A stretch of DNA of 34,547 nt, taken from NCBI GenBank assembly GCA_947490845.1, contig CANLHI010000010.1, forward strand, positions 1 through 34,547, read 5' to 3'. This stretch comes from Actinomycetota bacterium (GTDB lineage Bacteria; Actinomycetota; Actinomycetes; Nanopelagicales; Nanopelagicaceae). The translations under genes and the position numbers were made by a program. This document shows positions 1 through 8,306 of this stretch, one piece after another. The notes below the pieces were generated by a model that ran no database searches, was not told the origin of the DNA, and saw nothing but the letters and a program-made list of their open reading frames with translations. Numbering within the stretch: position 1 is the stretch's first letter; each line of letters opens with the position of its first letter.

Positions 1-1
1 G

Positions 2-199
2 GTTGGAACATTTGATGGACCGAAGATTCAATTAGTTTTGGATCAAGGTTATTCGGCGCCATCGGCAAAGATTGTTACAGCAGGCGTGCGTTTATATGGC
101 CTTGTCGCAGGCGAACTTTTCTTTGCATACGACATGGCAGCCGAAGGGCAAGAGTTGCAAGCCCATATCTGGTCATCACTAGAGCGACAGAGCGAATAA
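2..199 (+). CDS. C-terminal end of an unrecognised protein (5' truncated)
   Basis: An open frame enters from the left edge and ends at TAA 197-199, giving about 65 residues. It begins VGTFDGPKIQLVLDQG and ends SSLERQSE. I do not recognise the family. The piece looks globular, with alternating hydrophobic strands, and has no evident membrane segment. Its stop abuts the ATG of the asparaginase gene (TAAATG), so the two are probably co-transcribed and may be translationally coupled. That it is real coding sequence rests on the uninterrupted frame and this junction. No function can be assigned from the tail alone. Confidence 0.6.
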   Translation, partial: VGTFDGPKIQLVLDQGYSAPSAKIVTAGVRLYGLVAGELFFAYDMAAEGQELQAHIWSSLERQSE

Positions 200-1123
200 A
201 TGTTTAAGGATGCCGTGCTTGCTGAATATGTTCGAGATGGTGTTGTCGAATCAGAACATCGCGGATTCTTAGCGATGCTTAACGCAGATGGCACAATCTT
301 TAAATCCTTAGGTGATCTCGAAACCAAGATTTATCCACGTTCCACAGTTAAATGCGCCCAAGCATCGGCGATGGTGCGACATGGATTAAAACTAGAGCCG
401 CGCTTATTGGCACTTGCCCAATCAAGTCATTCAGGTGCTGCGAAGCACATGGATGGTGCGCGCGAAATCTTGGCTAGCGTTGGTTTAGATGAAAGTGCGT
501 TGCAATGCGCACTCGATCGCCCGCTTGGCGATGCAGAACGTCGCACTTGGGGTGATGCTGCTCCAACTCGTATTGCCATGAATTGCAGTGGAAAGCATGC
601 GGCAATGATTGCAACCTGTGTAATCAATAATTGGCCAGTTGATAGCTATCTAGATGCAGCGCATCCTTTGCAAGTTGCTATCAAGGCTGAATTAGAAACT
701 TTGGCCGGTGAGAAGATAAGCGTGACATCAACTGATGGATGCGGTGCGCCACTTTTCTTAATTTCTGTAATCGGCTTAGCCCGAGCAATTCGCACAATAA
801 CTATTTCGGCTGATCCAACACATAAAAGCGTTATGGATGCAGCGCGAGCTTTTCCAGAGATGGTTGGTGGTGTTGGACGACATAACACCGAGATGATGCA
901 AGAAGTCCCTGGTTTGTTTATGAAAGATGGGGCAGAAGCAGTCAATGTTTGCTCGCTATCTGATGGCAGAGCGCTCGTATTTAAAGTAAGCGATGGCTCA
1001 CTTCGTGCATTTCGCACGATTGTTCATGCTTGCTTAAAGGAATTTGGTATCGATACATCGTTTACGCCTGAAAAAGTAATGGGTGGCCCGCGTGTAATTG
1101 GCGCCATTCGCGCAACAATTTAA
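200..1123 (+). CDS. L-asparaginase II (zinc-dependent rhizobial-type family)
   Basis: This 307-residue protein matches the Asparaginase_II family, whose studied members (such as Rhizobium etli ReAV) hydrolyse L-asparagine to aspartate and ammonia. Family marks are visible in order: an S-T-V-K tetrad at 48-51, equivalent to the catalytic SxxK of ReAV; an S-S-H-S-G stretch at 75-79; N-C-S-G-K-H with Cys129 and Lys132; and T-D-G-C-G-A-P with Cys181. The two cysteines and the lysine correspond to the ReAV metal site. There is no signal peptide, so it should be cytoplasmic. It starts directly at the upstream stop codon and ends 19 nt before mshA. Asparaginase activity is inferred from family and motifs; nitrogen scavenging is the likely role. 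Confidence 0.88.
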   Translation: MFKDAVLAEYVRDGVVESEHRGFLAMLNADGTIFKSLGDLETKIYPRSTVKCAQASAMVRHGLKLEPRLLALAQSSHSGAAKHMDGAREILASVGLDESALQCALDRPLGDAERRTWGDAAPTRIAMNCSGKHAAMIATCVINNWPVDSYLDAAHPLQVAIKAELETLAGEKISVTSTDGCGAPLFLISVIGLARAIRTITISADPTHKSVMDAARAFPEMVGGVGRHNTEMMQEVPGLFMKDGAEAVNVCSLSDGRALVFKVSDGSLRAFRTIVHACLKEFGIDTSFTPEKVMGGPRVIGAIRATI

Positions 1124-1130
1124 TCAAGCG

Positions 1131-1136
1131 TACGAT
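1131..1136 (+). promoter_or_regulatory. Putative -10 element of mshA (leaderless)
   Basis: The hexamer TACGAT fits the actinobacterial TANNNT -10 pattern and is followed by exactly 6 nt before the mshA ATG. Transcription would therefore start at or next to the A of ATG. No Shine-Dalgarno is present in the short gap, and no clear -35 was seen. Read-through from the asparaginase gene is also possible. Confidence 0.45.
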
Positions 1137-1142
1137 TAACTT

Positions 1143-2402
1143 ATGAAACGTCGCGTGGCCATGCTCATGGTGCACACCTGTCCCCTGGAACAAGCGGGTA
1201 TTGGTGATGCTGGTGGCATGAATATCTATGTTGCTGAAAGTGCGGCACGTATGGCAGCGCAAGGAGTGGAAGTTGATATTTTCACTCGTCGTGATCATTT
1301 AGATCTGCCAGAAGTTGTAGAACTTTCCCCAGGTGTAAATGTGCATCACCTAGATGCCGGACATGATCTGCATCTAACAAAAGAGCAGGTTCCTGCATAC
1401 TTTAGCGATTTATCTGCTGAATTTAAGAAGGCACTTTCTGGAGAAAGAAGTTATGACCTAATTCATTCGCATTATTGGTTATCTGGAAAAGTTGCGATGC
1501 CCGTTGCCAAAGAATTGAAACTTCCTTTAGTTCACACCATGCACACCATGGCGCGCGTTAAGAATTTAAATCTGGCCGAAGGTGAAAGACCAGAACCAAT
1601 GATTCGCGTGCAAGGTGAAACCCAGATCGTTGCTGCGGCAAGTGCGCTGACAGCAAATACGGATGCCGAGGCTGCCAGCTTGGTTTCCTTATATGACGCT
1701 TGCCCAGACACGGTGCATTTGGTCACCCCTGGCGTTGATCTTTATAACTTCACACCTGGCGCGGGACGAGCGGTGGCACGCAAGGAAATTGGTATCGCAG
1801 CCGATACCCACGTTATTACTTTCGTGGGACGCATTCAGCCACATAAAGGGCCCGAGATATTGATTCAGGCGATTTCCGAAACGCTTTCACATTCACCGAA
1901 CTTGCGACCAAAGTTGCGTGTTTTCATTATTGGTGGCGCATCTGGTGCAAATGGCAGTGAAGTAGAAAGGCTGAAAGAGTTAGTTAGTTGGCTAAATCTT
2001 GCCGATGTCATTTCATTCTTGCCGCCGGTACCACGCGCTGAATTACCGAATTGGTATCGCGCCGCAGATTTAGTTTGCGTTCCTAGTTACTCAGAAAGTT
2101 TCGGTTTGGTAGCACTTGAAGCGCAAGCTTGCGGAACACCTGTTGTTGCAACGGCAGTTGGCGGCCTTCGCACGGCAGTTGCTGACGGTATTTCTGGCGT
2201 ACTCGTCGATGGCCATGATCCACGCGCTTGGTCTTCAGTCCTAGCTCGCTTACTGCAAGAACCACAACGCCGGGTATTACTTTCCATGGGAGCGATCGAG
2301 CATGCATCGCACTTTGGTTGGGATGCCACCGCCCGTGGAACTTTAGATATTTATGATCAAGTAATTACTGATGCAGCGCGCGTCAACAAATCGATCGGTT
2401 AG
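1143..2402 (+). CDS. mshA: D-inositol-3-phosphate glycosyltransferase MshA
   Basis: This 419-residue GT-B (GT4) enzyme catalyses the first committed step of mycothiol synthesis: GlcNAc transfer from UDP-GlcNAc to 1L-myo-inositol 1-phosphate. The N-terminal domain carries the G-G-M-N-I-Y-V loop at 24-30, then H-S-H-Y-W-L-S-G and H-T-M-H-T-M-A. The C-terminal domain has G-R-I-Q-P-H-K-G and the nucleotide-sugar motif S-E-S-F-G-L-V-A-L-E-A. Length and motifs are typical of actinobacterial MshA. The ATG is the only reasonable start, since the Rossmann strand begins at once (RRVAMLMVH). A YbjN-like gene and gpmA follow, the order I recall from mycobacteria. Mycothiol is the actinobacterial low-molecular-weight thiol, which supports the lineage call. 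Confidence 0.95.
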   Translation: MKRRVAMLMVHTCPLEQAGIGDAGGMNIYVAESAARMAAQGVEVDIFTRRDHLDLPEVVELSPGVNVHHLDAGHDLHLTKEQVPAYFSDLSAEFKKALSGERSYDLIHSHYWLSGKVAMPVAKELKLPLVHTMHTMARVKNLNLAEGERPEPMIRVQGETQIVAAASALTANTDAEAASLVSLYDACPDTVHLVTPGVDLYNFTPGAGRAVARKEIGIAADTHVITFVGRIQPHKGPEILIQAISETLSHSPNLRPKLRVFIIGGASGANGSEVERLKELVSWLNLADVISFLPPVPRAELPNWYRAADLVCVPSYSESFGLVALEAQACGTPVVATAVGGLRTAVADGISGVLVDGHDPRAWSSVLARLLQEPQRRVLLSMGAIEHASHFGWDATARGTLDIYDQVITDAARVNKSIG

Positions 2403-2889
2403 TAAGTTGGCGGCCTTGGATCCACGTGAAGTAATCTTAGAATTTCTAGAATCACACGATCTGGAATATGAGGAAAAAGATGGCAAGACTTTTCTGATTA
2501 CTTTGCCAGGTGAGAAAAAACTACAGACACATTGCGCTCTAATTATTGGCGATCATTCACTGAGTATCAACGCATTTGTAATTCGCAAACCCGATGAAAA
2601 CGTTGGCGCAGTTCATGCCTGGTGCATGGCCAAGAATGCTGGGATGTATGGGATCGCCTTTGCTATCAACGAACTTGGGGACATCTTCTTAGTTGGCCGT
2701 TTGCCACTTGCAGCGGTGACAGATCGCGAGATTGATCGACTAGTCGGTGCGGTATTGCAGTATTCAGATTCATCATTTAATCCATTACTGGAATTGGGCT
2801 TTGCCAATTCAATTCGTCGCGAATGGGCTTGGCGAGTAAGCCGTGGTGAATCTCTGGCAAATCTTGATGCTTTTAAGCATTTGATTTAA
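2371..2889 (+). CDS. YbjN domain-containing protein
   Basis: This protein of up to 172 residues matches the YbjN family, small alpha/beta proteins with a fold like type III secretion chaperones and no proven enzymatic role. Recognisable parts are an acidic N-terminal helix ([10 protein letters not shown]), a beta-rich core, and a hydrophobic stretch around [15 protein letters not shown]. Its place between mshA and gpmA is the conserved actinobacterial arrangement. The start is uncertain. ATG 2371 overlaps mshA by 32 nt, while TTG 2407 just after the mshA stop would give 160 residues and fits the usual family length better. Neither has a good ribosome binding site. A link to mycothiol or glycolysis is suggested only by gene order. 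Confidence 0.8.
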   Translation: MQRASTNRSVSKLAALDPREVILEFLESHDLEYEEKDGKTFLITLPGEKKLQTHCALIIGDHSLSINAFVIRKPDENVGAVHAWCMAKNAGMYGIAFAINELGDIFLVGRLPLAAVTDREIDRLVGAVLQYSDSSFNPLLELGFANSIRREWAWRVSRGESLANLDAFKHLI

Positions 2890-2921
2890 TTATTAGCGCC
2901 TTACGTGGCAAGATAAGCACT

Positions 2922-3671
2922 ATGTCGAACTACGAATTGATCTTGTTGCGCCACGGTGAATCCGAATGGAATGCCAAGAACCTATTTACTGGTTGGGTAG
3001 ACGTTCGCTTATCACCAGCAGGTGAAGCCGAAGCTGCTCGCGGCGGAAAGCTATTAGCCGAACGCAATCTTTTGCCAGCTGTTGTTCACACATCACTTTT
3101 ACGTCGCGCCATTCACACATCGCAGTTAGCCCTTGATGCCTGCGATCGACATTGGATTCCGGTTCATCGCTCATGGCGCTTAAATGAACGCCACTACGGC
3201 GTTTTGCAAGGCAAAGATAAAAAGGAAACTTTGGCCACATATGGCGAAGAACAATTTAAGTTATGGCGTCGTTCATACGATGTTCCACCACCACCAATTG
3301 ATGCAGATGACCCATATAGCCAAGCCAGCGATGCGCGCTACGCTGATTTAGGCGCCGATCTACCAGCAACGGAATGCCTGAAAGATGTTGTCGCTCGGAT
3401 GATCCCCTACTGGAAAGAATCGATTATCCCTGATCTAAAAGCTGGCAAACGAGTATTAGTAACTGCTCACGGTAATTCGCTGCGTGCTTTAGTTATGCAT
3501 TTAGATGGAATTTCGGAATCAGATATTGCAGAACTGAATATTCCTACTGGAATTCCACTGCTCTATAACTTGGATTCAAATTTTGCACCGCTTAAAAAAG
3601 GCGGAGAGTACTTAGATCCAGAGACAGCGAAGGCTGCTATTCAGGCAGTTGCGAATCAGGGGAAGCGTTAA
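2922..3671 (+). CDS. gpmA: 2,3-bisphosphoglycerate-dependent phosphoglycerate mutase
   Basis: This 249-residue enzyme interconverts 3- and 2-phosphoglycerate in glycolysis and gluconeogenesis through a phosphohistidine. The N-terminal L-R-H-G-E-S-E-W-N motif places the phosphorylated residue at His11. Glu89 lies in L-N-E-R-H-Y-G and His183 in T-A-H-G-N-S-L-R, matching His11, Glu89 and His184 of the E. coli enzyme. The long insertion with P-P-P-P-I and the C-terminal tail (A-A-I-Q-A-V-A-N) are present, so it is complete. It is the third gene of the mshA-YbjN-gpmA block. Its last 35 bases overlap the 3' end of the convergent lipoprotein gene. Confidence 0.96.
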   Translation: MSNYELILLRHGESEWNAKNLFTGWVDVRLSPAGEAEAARGGKLLAERNLLPAVVHTSLLRRAIHTSQLALDACDRHWIPVHRSWRLNERHYGVLQGKDKKETLATYGEEQFKLWRRSYDVPPPPIDADDPYSQASDARYADLGADLPATECLKDVVARMIPYWKESIIPDLKAGKRVLVTAHGNSLRALVMHLDGISESDIAELNIPTGIPLLYNLDSNFAPLKKGGEYLDPETAKAAIQAVANQGKR

Positions 3672-4161
3672 CTGTTCCAGAAGTAATGTTTTTATAGTCA
3701 TCGCGCTTGTCGCGAATAATTACTTCAGCAGTAACTAACCCGGCACGAGCAAATCCAAGTGAGAGTTTTACATGGCGACCTGCAACCGGTGCTACGCCGA
3801 AGAAAACCGCCTTGGCGTTTGCGCTATCGCCTTCAAAACGAATAGGTGCATTCTGCTTGAGTAAGTTCTCACCGGTAAGAGTTGCTTGGTTTCCACCGAC
3901 TGCAACGCCCAGTAACTGATCTGTTTCCGCGCCTTGGTTAATAATGGTTCCAACAAGGACGGCATCGCCTGTTTCGGTTGCAACAATGAGCATGTTAAGA
4001 ATCTTTATTTTGCTGCCATTTTCAGTAATGGTTACTTCAACACCGTCGGTTACTTGCGTGATATTTCTTGAGGCCGCATTTTGTCCAGCACCGCAAGCTG
4101 TTAATGAAGTTGCAAGCACAAGTGCAGAAGTTATCGTGATGGCGCGACGCATAGGGCTCAT
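3637..4161 (-). CDS. LpqE-like lipoprotein
   Basis: From ATG 4161 this encodes 174 residues with a lipoprotein signal: charged M-R-R, a hydrophobic core ([10 protein letters not shown]) and a lipobox L-T-A-C with Cys23, followed by G-A-G-Q. The mature part is beta-rich and resembles a small immunoglobulin-like or copper-chaperone-like fold. The C-G-A-G-Q start and the position divergent from carD resemble M. tuberculosis LpqE. It should be anchored on the outer face of the cytoplasmic membrane; its molecular function is unknown. The start could instead be ATG 4152, preceded at 7 nt by GAGAAT. The frame opens further upstream, but that part lacks signal-peptide character. The 3' end overlaps gpmA by 35 bp. 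Confidence 0.75.
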   Translation of the reverse strand: MSPMRRAITITSALVLATSLTACGAGQNAASRNITQVTDGVEVTITENGSKIKILNMLIVATETGDAVLVGTIINQGAETDQLLGVAVGGNQATLTGENLLKQNAPIRFEGDSANAKAVFFGVAPVAGRHVKLSLGFARAGLVTAEVIIRDKRDDYKNITSGTVNASPDSQLPE

Positions 4162-4253
4162 TCTCTCACGTGTTTTTCGCTGGCGAATACATTCACGATT
4201 AACAGCAGGTGGCGCTTGCCGCTTGCGCAAAGCCCTTATTTAACTGGGTTTTC

Positions 4254-4282
4254 TTGCCCGTAAATCGCTGGTAGAATAGACC
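4254..4282 (+). promoter_or_regulatory. Probable carD promoter region
   Basis: This lies in the 140-bp gap between the divergent lipoprotein and carD. TAGAAT at 4272-4277 is a good -10 candidate. TTGCCC at 4254-4259 lies 17 bp before an overlapping TAGACC (4277-4282). Either reading gives a leader of about 15-20 nt containing GAAGGG before the carD ATG, so carD appears to be leadered. Confidence 0.4.
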
Positions 4283-4301
4283 CTCTAGCGAAGGGCAACA
4301 C

Positions 4302-4784
4302 ATGACATTTAAGGTCGGCGAAACCGTTGTTTATCCTCATCACGGTGCAGCTCTAATCGAAGCGATTGAAACTCGAATCATTAAGGGCGAAGAACGTACC
4401 TACCTAGTCTTGAAAGTTGCACAAGGAGATCTAACAGTTCGCGTTCCTGCAGACAATGTAGATCTCGTCGGAGTTCGCGATGTTGTCGACAGCGCCGGCC
4501 TTGATCGCGTATTTAGCGTTCTACGTCAGCCTTACACAGAAGAACCAACCAACTGGTCACGTCGCTACAAGGCCAATCTAGAAAAGCTTGCCTCAGGAGA
4601 TGTCATTAAGGTCGCCGAAGTTGTACGCGATCTCTACCGCCGCGATCTAGATCGTGGTCTCTCTGCTGGTGAAAAGCGCATGCTCGCCAAGGCGAAGCAG
4701 ATCCTGATCTCTGAGCTAGCTCTTGCTGAGCGCACAGATGAAGAGAAGGCTGCAGTTCTCCTTGACGAGGTTCTCGCTTCTTAA
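4302..4784 (+). CDS. carD: CarD-type RNA polymerase-binding transcription regulator
   Basis: This 160-residue protein binds the RNA polymerase beta subunit and stabilises open complexes, notably at rRNA promoters. The N-terminal Tudor-like interaction domain begins [13 protein letters not shown] and runs to about residue 55. The helical DNA-binding part follows, with Trp85 in T-N-W-S-R-R, equivalent to the minor-groove tryptophan of mycobacterial CarD. The C-terminal helices ([18 protein letters not shown]) are complete. A GAAGGG Shine-Dalgarno precedes the ATG. It heads a run with ispDF, cysS and rlmB, as in other actinobacteria. Codon use is noticeably C-rich compared with neighbours (many CTC, GTC, CGC), in keeping with high expression. 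Confidence 0.95.
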   Translation: MTFKVGETVVYPHHGAALIEAIETRIIKGEERTYLVLKVAQGDLTVRVPADNVDLVGVRDVVDSAGLDRVFSVLRQPYTEEPTNWSRRYKANLEKLASGDVIKVAEVVRDLYRRDLDRGLSAGEKRMLAKAKQILISELALAERTDEEKAAVLLDEVLAS

Positions 4785-4800
4785 GTAAAACCTTCATCCC

Positions 4801-5922
4801 ATGATCGCTGCAATCATCGCTGCTGCAGGCAGTGGCGAAAGATTTGGCGCATCAATCCCAAAAGCCTTAATCCAACTTGGTGATCGCACCCTCATTGAAC
4901 ATGCCGTTTCGGCGATCTCATCTGTTGCAGATCAAATAATTGTTACATCACCTGCCGGATATGAAAAAGAAATACAGAAGCTAGTTGGCGATGGCATAAG
5001 CGTTGTAACAGGTGGGGCTACTCGCTCAGAAAGTGTGCGCATTGCTTTATCAAAAGTTTCATCCGATGCCGAATTTGTATTAATCCATGATGCCGCCCGT
5101 GCGCTGGCTTCTCCTGATTTAGCAAAGCGAGTTGTAGCGGCACTTAAAAGCGGCGATGTCGCAGTTATTCCAGGGTTGGCACAGACAGACACCGTAAAAA
5201 TTGTTGGCACAGATGGAATTGTTACTGCCACACCAGATCGCACTTCAATGCGCCGGGTGCAGACTCCCCAAGGATTTACCTACGCAGTTATTAATCAGGC
5301 ACATGCCCAAGCAGGTGAGGCAACAGATGATGCGGCCCTGGTTGAATCACTCGGTAAGAGCGTTCGCGTTATTGATGGCGAAGAACGTGCGCTAAAAATT
5401 ACGACTCCAGCAGATTTAGCAACAGCGCTGCAATTTTTGGGTCAATCAGATTCATTTAAATCAGGTGTTGGCGTGGATGCCCATCACTTTGAAGTAGGAC
5501 GTCCACTTTGGTTGGCTGGTTTGTTGTGGCCAGATCAAGATGGTGTTGAAGGACACTCAGATGGAGACGTTGCAGCACATGCAATCTGTGATGCTTTATT
5601 TGCGGCAAGTGGTCTTGGTGACTTGGGTTCTAATTTCGGAACAAATAAGCCAGAATATAAAGGCGCATCAGGTACTGCGTTATTAGAGCAAACGCTGGCG
5701 CTGGTTGAAAAAGCTGGATATCGAATTTCACATGTATCAGTACAAGTAATTGGCAATCGCCCCAAGATTGGTGCACGTCGCAGCGAAGCGATCGCTGCAC
5801 TATCCGAGGCTTTAAGCGGTGCCGAAGTCGCGCTACTTGCAACAACAACCGATGGCATGGGCCTAACCGGTGAAGGCAAGGGCATTGCAGCCATTGCATC
5901 AGCGCTGATTTATTCTAAATAA
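4801..5922 (+). CDS. ispDF: Bifunctional IspD-IspF isoprenoid enzyme (MEP pathway)
   Basis: This 373-residue fusion carries two non-consecutive MEP-pathway activities. Residues 1 to about 215 are IspD, the CTP-dependent cytidylyltransferase for 2-C-methyl-D-erythritol 4-phosphate, with [11 protein letters not shown]21, and H-D-A-A-R at 96-100. Residues 221-373 are IspF, the 2,4-cyclodiphosphate synthase, with D-A-H-H giving metal ligands Asp226 and His228, then G-H-S-D-G-D-V, His260 and T-T-T-D-G-M-G. Both active sites look intact. The ATG lies 16 nt after the carD stop without a clear Shine-Dalgarno. In mycobacteria the two genes are separate neighbours in the same place, so this is a fusion in conserved context. 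Confidence 0.95.
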   Translation: MIAAIIAAAGSGERFGASIPKALIQLGDRTLIEHAVSAISSVADQIIVTSPAGYEKEIQKLVGDGISVVTGGATRSESVRIALSKVSSDAEFVLIHDAARALASPDLAKRVVAALKSGDVAVIPGLAQTDTVKIVGTDGIVTATPDRTSMRRVQTPQGFTYAVINQAHAQAGEATDDAALVESLGKSVRVIDGEERALKITTPADLATALQFLGQSDSFKSGVGVDAHHFEVGRPLWLAGLLWPDQDGVEGHSDGDVAAHAICDALFAASGLGDLGSNFGTNKPEYKGASGTALLEQTLALVEKAGYRISHVSVQVIGNRPKIGARRSEAIAALSEALSGAEVALLATTTDGMGLTGEGKGIAAIASALIYSK

Positions 5923-5933
5923 CCTTCGCAAGA

Positions 5934-5939
5934 TAGACT
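5934..5939 (+). promoter_or_regulatory. Putative -10 element of cysS (leaderless)
   Basis: TAGACT ends exactly 6 nt before the cysS ATG, and no Shine-Dalgarno lies between them. This is the geometry of a leaderless actinobacterial promoter. It sits in the 23-bp gap after ispDF, so it would be a promoter inside the carD-rlmB run. Confidence 0.5.
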
Positions 5940-5945
5940 TGGCCA

Positions 5946-7349
5946 ATGAGTTCGCTATCTTTATATGACACGCTAACGCGAACCACATCACCTTTTGTGC
6001 CGCTTAAAAAAGGCGAAGTCGGAATTTATCTGTGCGGTGCAACCGTACAAGCACCACCGCATATTGGGCACGTGCGCTCTGGCGTTAATTTCGACATATT
6101 GCGCCGCTGGCTTACCAAATCAGGCTATAACGTAACCTTTATTCGTAACGTCACAGATATAGATGACAAGATTTTGCATAAGGCAGTTCACGAGAAAGCG
6201 CCTTGGTGGGCAGTTGCTATGAAATACGAGCGGGCATTTTCTGATGCATACGCTGCGTTAAATGTTCAACCACCAACTTATGAGCCACGTGCTACTGGTC
6301 ACATAACTCAGATGATCGAATTAATGACTTTGTTAATCGAAAAAGGTGCCGCGTATGCGCCAGGCAATGGTGATGTTTATCTAGAAGTTCGCAAACTTAA
6401 ATCTTATTTAACGCTATCTCGTCAACAAGTAGATGACTTGCTGCCGGCAGCTGATGCCGATGAAACATATAAAAAAGACCCACGCGACTTTGCACTTTGG
6501 AAAGCGGCAAAGCCTGGAGATCCATCTTGGCCAACTCCTTGGGGAGCAGGTCGTCCAGGTTGGCACTTGGAATGTTCGGCAATGGCGCATGCTTATTTAG
6601 GTGAAGCCTTTGATATTCACGGCGGCGGCCTTGATTTGATTTTCCCGCACCACGAAAACGAGATTGCCCAATCCGAAGCGGCTGGATACGCGTTTTCAAA
6701 GCGCTGGATGCACAACGCTTGGGTGACGGCATCCGGTGAGAAGATGAGTAAATCACTTGGTAACTCACTTCAAGTCGTTGAACTTTTAAAATCTGTACGC
6801 GGCATTGAACTTCGCTGGTATTTAGGCAGTGCGCATTACCGTTCAATGCTCGAGTTCTCACATGAGGCTTTAGCAGAATCAGCAACTGCCTTTCGTCGCA
6901 TTGAAGGTTTCCTAATACGCTCAACTGAAATTCTCGGAGCTGCGCCAACTCCAGTTATTTCTCAAGGTTTTACCGATGCCATGAACGATGATTTAGCGGT
7001 ACCAACTGCTTTAGCGGGTATTTCTGAGGCGCTGCGCCTTGGAAATAGCGCAATTACTTCAGGGGATAAAAAAGGAATTAAAGCCAGCGCAGATGAAATC
7101 CGTGGCGCACTTGAAATACTCGGTTGTGATCCTTTTGATCCAGTATTTTCAACAAGTGGTGGAGAAGATTTAACCAGCGCGCTAGATGGAGTAATTCAAT
7201 TAGCTTTGGCACAACGCACCGCAGCGCGCGATCGAAAAGACTTTGCAGCATCTGATCAAATTCGCGATGGATTAGCTGCACTTGGAATAGTTATTGAAGA
7301 CACAGCACAAGGGCCACGTTGGTCTATCTCACAGATAAGCGAGAAGTAA
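5946..7349 (+). CDS. cysS: Cysteinyl-tRNA synthetase
   Basis: This 467-residue class I synthetase charges tRNA-Cys. The HIGH signature is P-P-H-I-G-H at 37-42 and the KMSKS loop is at 266-270. The zinc site that selects cysteine is complete: Cys30, Cys210 in W-H-L-E-C-S, His235 and Glu239 in F-P-H-H-E-N-E, matching E. coli Cys28, Cys209, His234 and Glu238. The C-terminal anticodon-binding region follows (R-T-A-A-R-D-R-K-D-F-A-A-S-D-Q-I-R-D). Full length suggests true CysS rather than the shorter MshC ligase of mycothiol synthesis, which otherwise looks similar. Its stop codon abuts the next gene (TAAATG). Confidence 0.96.
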   Translation: MSSLSLYDTLTRTTSPFVPLKKGEVGIYLCGATVQAPPHIGHVRSGVNFDILRRWLTKSGYNVTFIRNVTDIDDKILHKAVHEKAPWWAVAMKYERAFSDAYAALNVQPPTYEPRATGHITQMIELMTLLIEKGAAYAPGNGDVYLEVRKLKSYLTLSRQQVDDLLPAADADETYKKDPRDFALWKAAKPGDPSWPTPWGAGRPGWHLECSAMAHAYLGEAFDIHGGGLDLIFPHHENEIAQSEAAGYAFSKRWMHNAWVTASGEKMSKSLGNSLQVVELLKSVRGIELRWYLGSAHYRSMLEFSHEALAESATAFRRIEGFLIRSTEILGAAPTPVISQGFTDAMNDDLAVPTALAGISEALRLGNSAITSGDKKGIKASADEIRGALEILGCDPFDPVFSTSGGEDLTSALDGVIQLALAQRTAARDRKDFAASDQIRDGLAALGIVIEDTAQGPRWSISQISEK

Positions 7350-8288
7350 ATGGCCGGCACTGCAAAACCTCGTGGCGCAGCTCGTTCAAGTTCGAAAAAA
7401 GGACCAACTGGTGGAACTGGTGGAAAAAATAAACGTCGCTTAGAAGGCAAAGGTCCAACACCTAAGGCTGAAGACCGTCCGTATCACGCAGCTGCAAAGC
7501 GAAAGAAGGCTGCTGAAAAGAAAGTCTCCCCTCGCACTCGCACTGGCCGAAGTGAAAAGCCAAAAGGTGAAATTGTTTCTGGTCGCAACGCAGTACTTGA
7601 GGCACTTCGTGCCAGCGTTCCTGCAACTGAACTAATTGTTGCGCGCAGTATTGATGTTGATGATCGTGTTGCCGAAGCGTTGCAACTGGCTTTACACCTG
7701 CAACTTCCAATCCGTGAAGTGCACCGTGCTGAGCTAGAAGGCATAAACGCAAATAGCCAAGGAATTATCTTGGCGATTAAGCCTTATCAATACTCTTCAT
7801 TCCAAGAAATTGCAGAACGTGCCAACCATCCGATTTTGATCGTGGCACTTGATGGCGTTACAGATCCACGTAACCTGGGTGCAATTGTGCGAAGTGCTGC
7901 AGCATTTGGCGCCGCAGGAGTTGTTATGACCGAACGTCGCGCTGCAGCAATGACGGCATCTGCTTGGAAATCATCTTCTGGCGCGGCGGCACGTTTGCCC
8001 GTTGCACAAGTAACAAATATGGCGCGCACCATCGAAGATGCTAAGAAATTAGGCTGTTTCGTTATCGGTTTAGATGGCGAATCAGATCAAACCCTAAGTG
8101 GCATGAAAGTTGCTAAAGAGAATGTCATGATTGTTGTTGGCTCTGAAGGCAAAGGACTCTCTCGCTTGGTCCGCGAAAAGTGCGACCTAGTTGTATCGAT
8201 TCCAATGCGTGCAACCACTGAATCACTTAACGCCAGTGTGGCAACATCAATCGCCTTGTTCTGGGTGGATGAGCAGCGCCGTAAATAG
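7350..8288 (+). CDS. rlmB: SPOUT 2'-O-ribose RNA methyltransferase (RlmB/TrmH family)
   Basis: This 312-residue protein has a long lysine- and arginine-rich N-terminal extension (about residues 1-72, low complexity), an L30e-like RNA-binding domain (about 74-145, starting G-E-I-V-S-G-R-N-A-V), and a SpoU methylase domain. The SPOUT motifs are present: D-P-R-N-L-G-A-I-V-R-S with Asn175 and Arg181, V-G-S-E-G-K-G-L with Glu266, and E-S-L-N-A-S-V-A. The family methylates the 2'-OH of 23S rRNA G2251, using S-adenosylmethionine. The basic tail is common in actinobacterial members. The ATG follows the cysS stop with no gap, indicating coupling. The exact target nucleotide is inferred from family. 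Confidence 0.9.
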   Translation: MAGTAKPRGAARSSSKKGPTGGTGGKNKRRLEGKGPTPKAEDRPYHAAAKRKKAAEKKVSPRTRTGRSEKPKGEIVSGRNAVLEALRASVPATELIVARSIDVDDRVAEALQLALHLQLPIREVHRAELEGINANSQGIILAIKPYQYSSFQEIAERANHPILIVALDGVTDPRNLGAIVRSAAAFGAAGVVMTERRAAAMTASAWKSSSGAAARLPVAQVTNMARTIEDAKKLGCFVIGLDGESDQTLSGMKVAKENVMIVVGSEGKGLSRLVREKCDLVVSIPMRATTESLNASVATSIALFWVDEQRRK

Positions 8289-8306
8289 TTAGAAAGATAT
8301 AGGAAA

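Noticed and set aside
1062-1298. Minus-strand and other-frame ORFs over most genes
   Set aside because: They lie opposite well-identified genes, lack family resemblance and reflect codon bias of the real frame.
4162-4230. Extra 23 residues at the start of the LpqE-like protein
   Set aside because: The stretch is basic and would place the signal peptide internally; ATG 4161 or 4152 gives a normal lipoprotein signal.
5946-7349. MshC (mycothiol ligase) instead of CysS
   Set aside because: MshC is shorter and lacks the full C-terminal tRNA-binding part; this protein is full length and sits in the conserved cysS position beside ispDF and rlmB.
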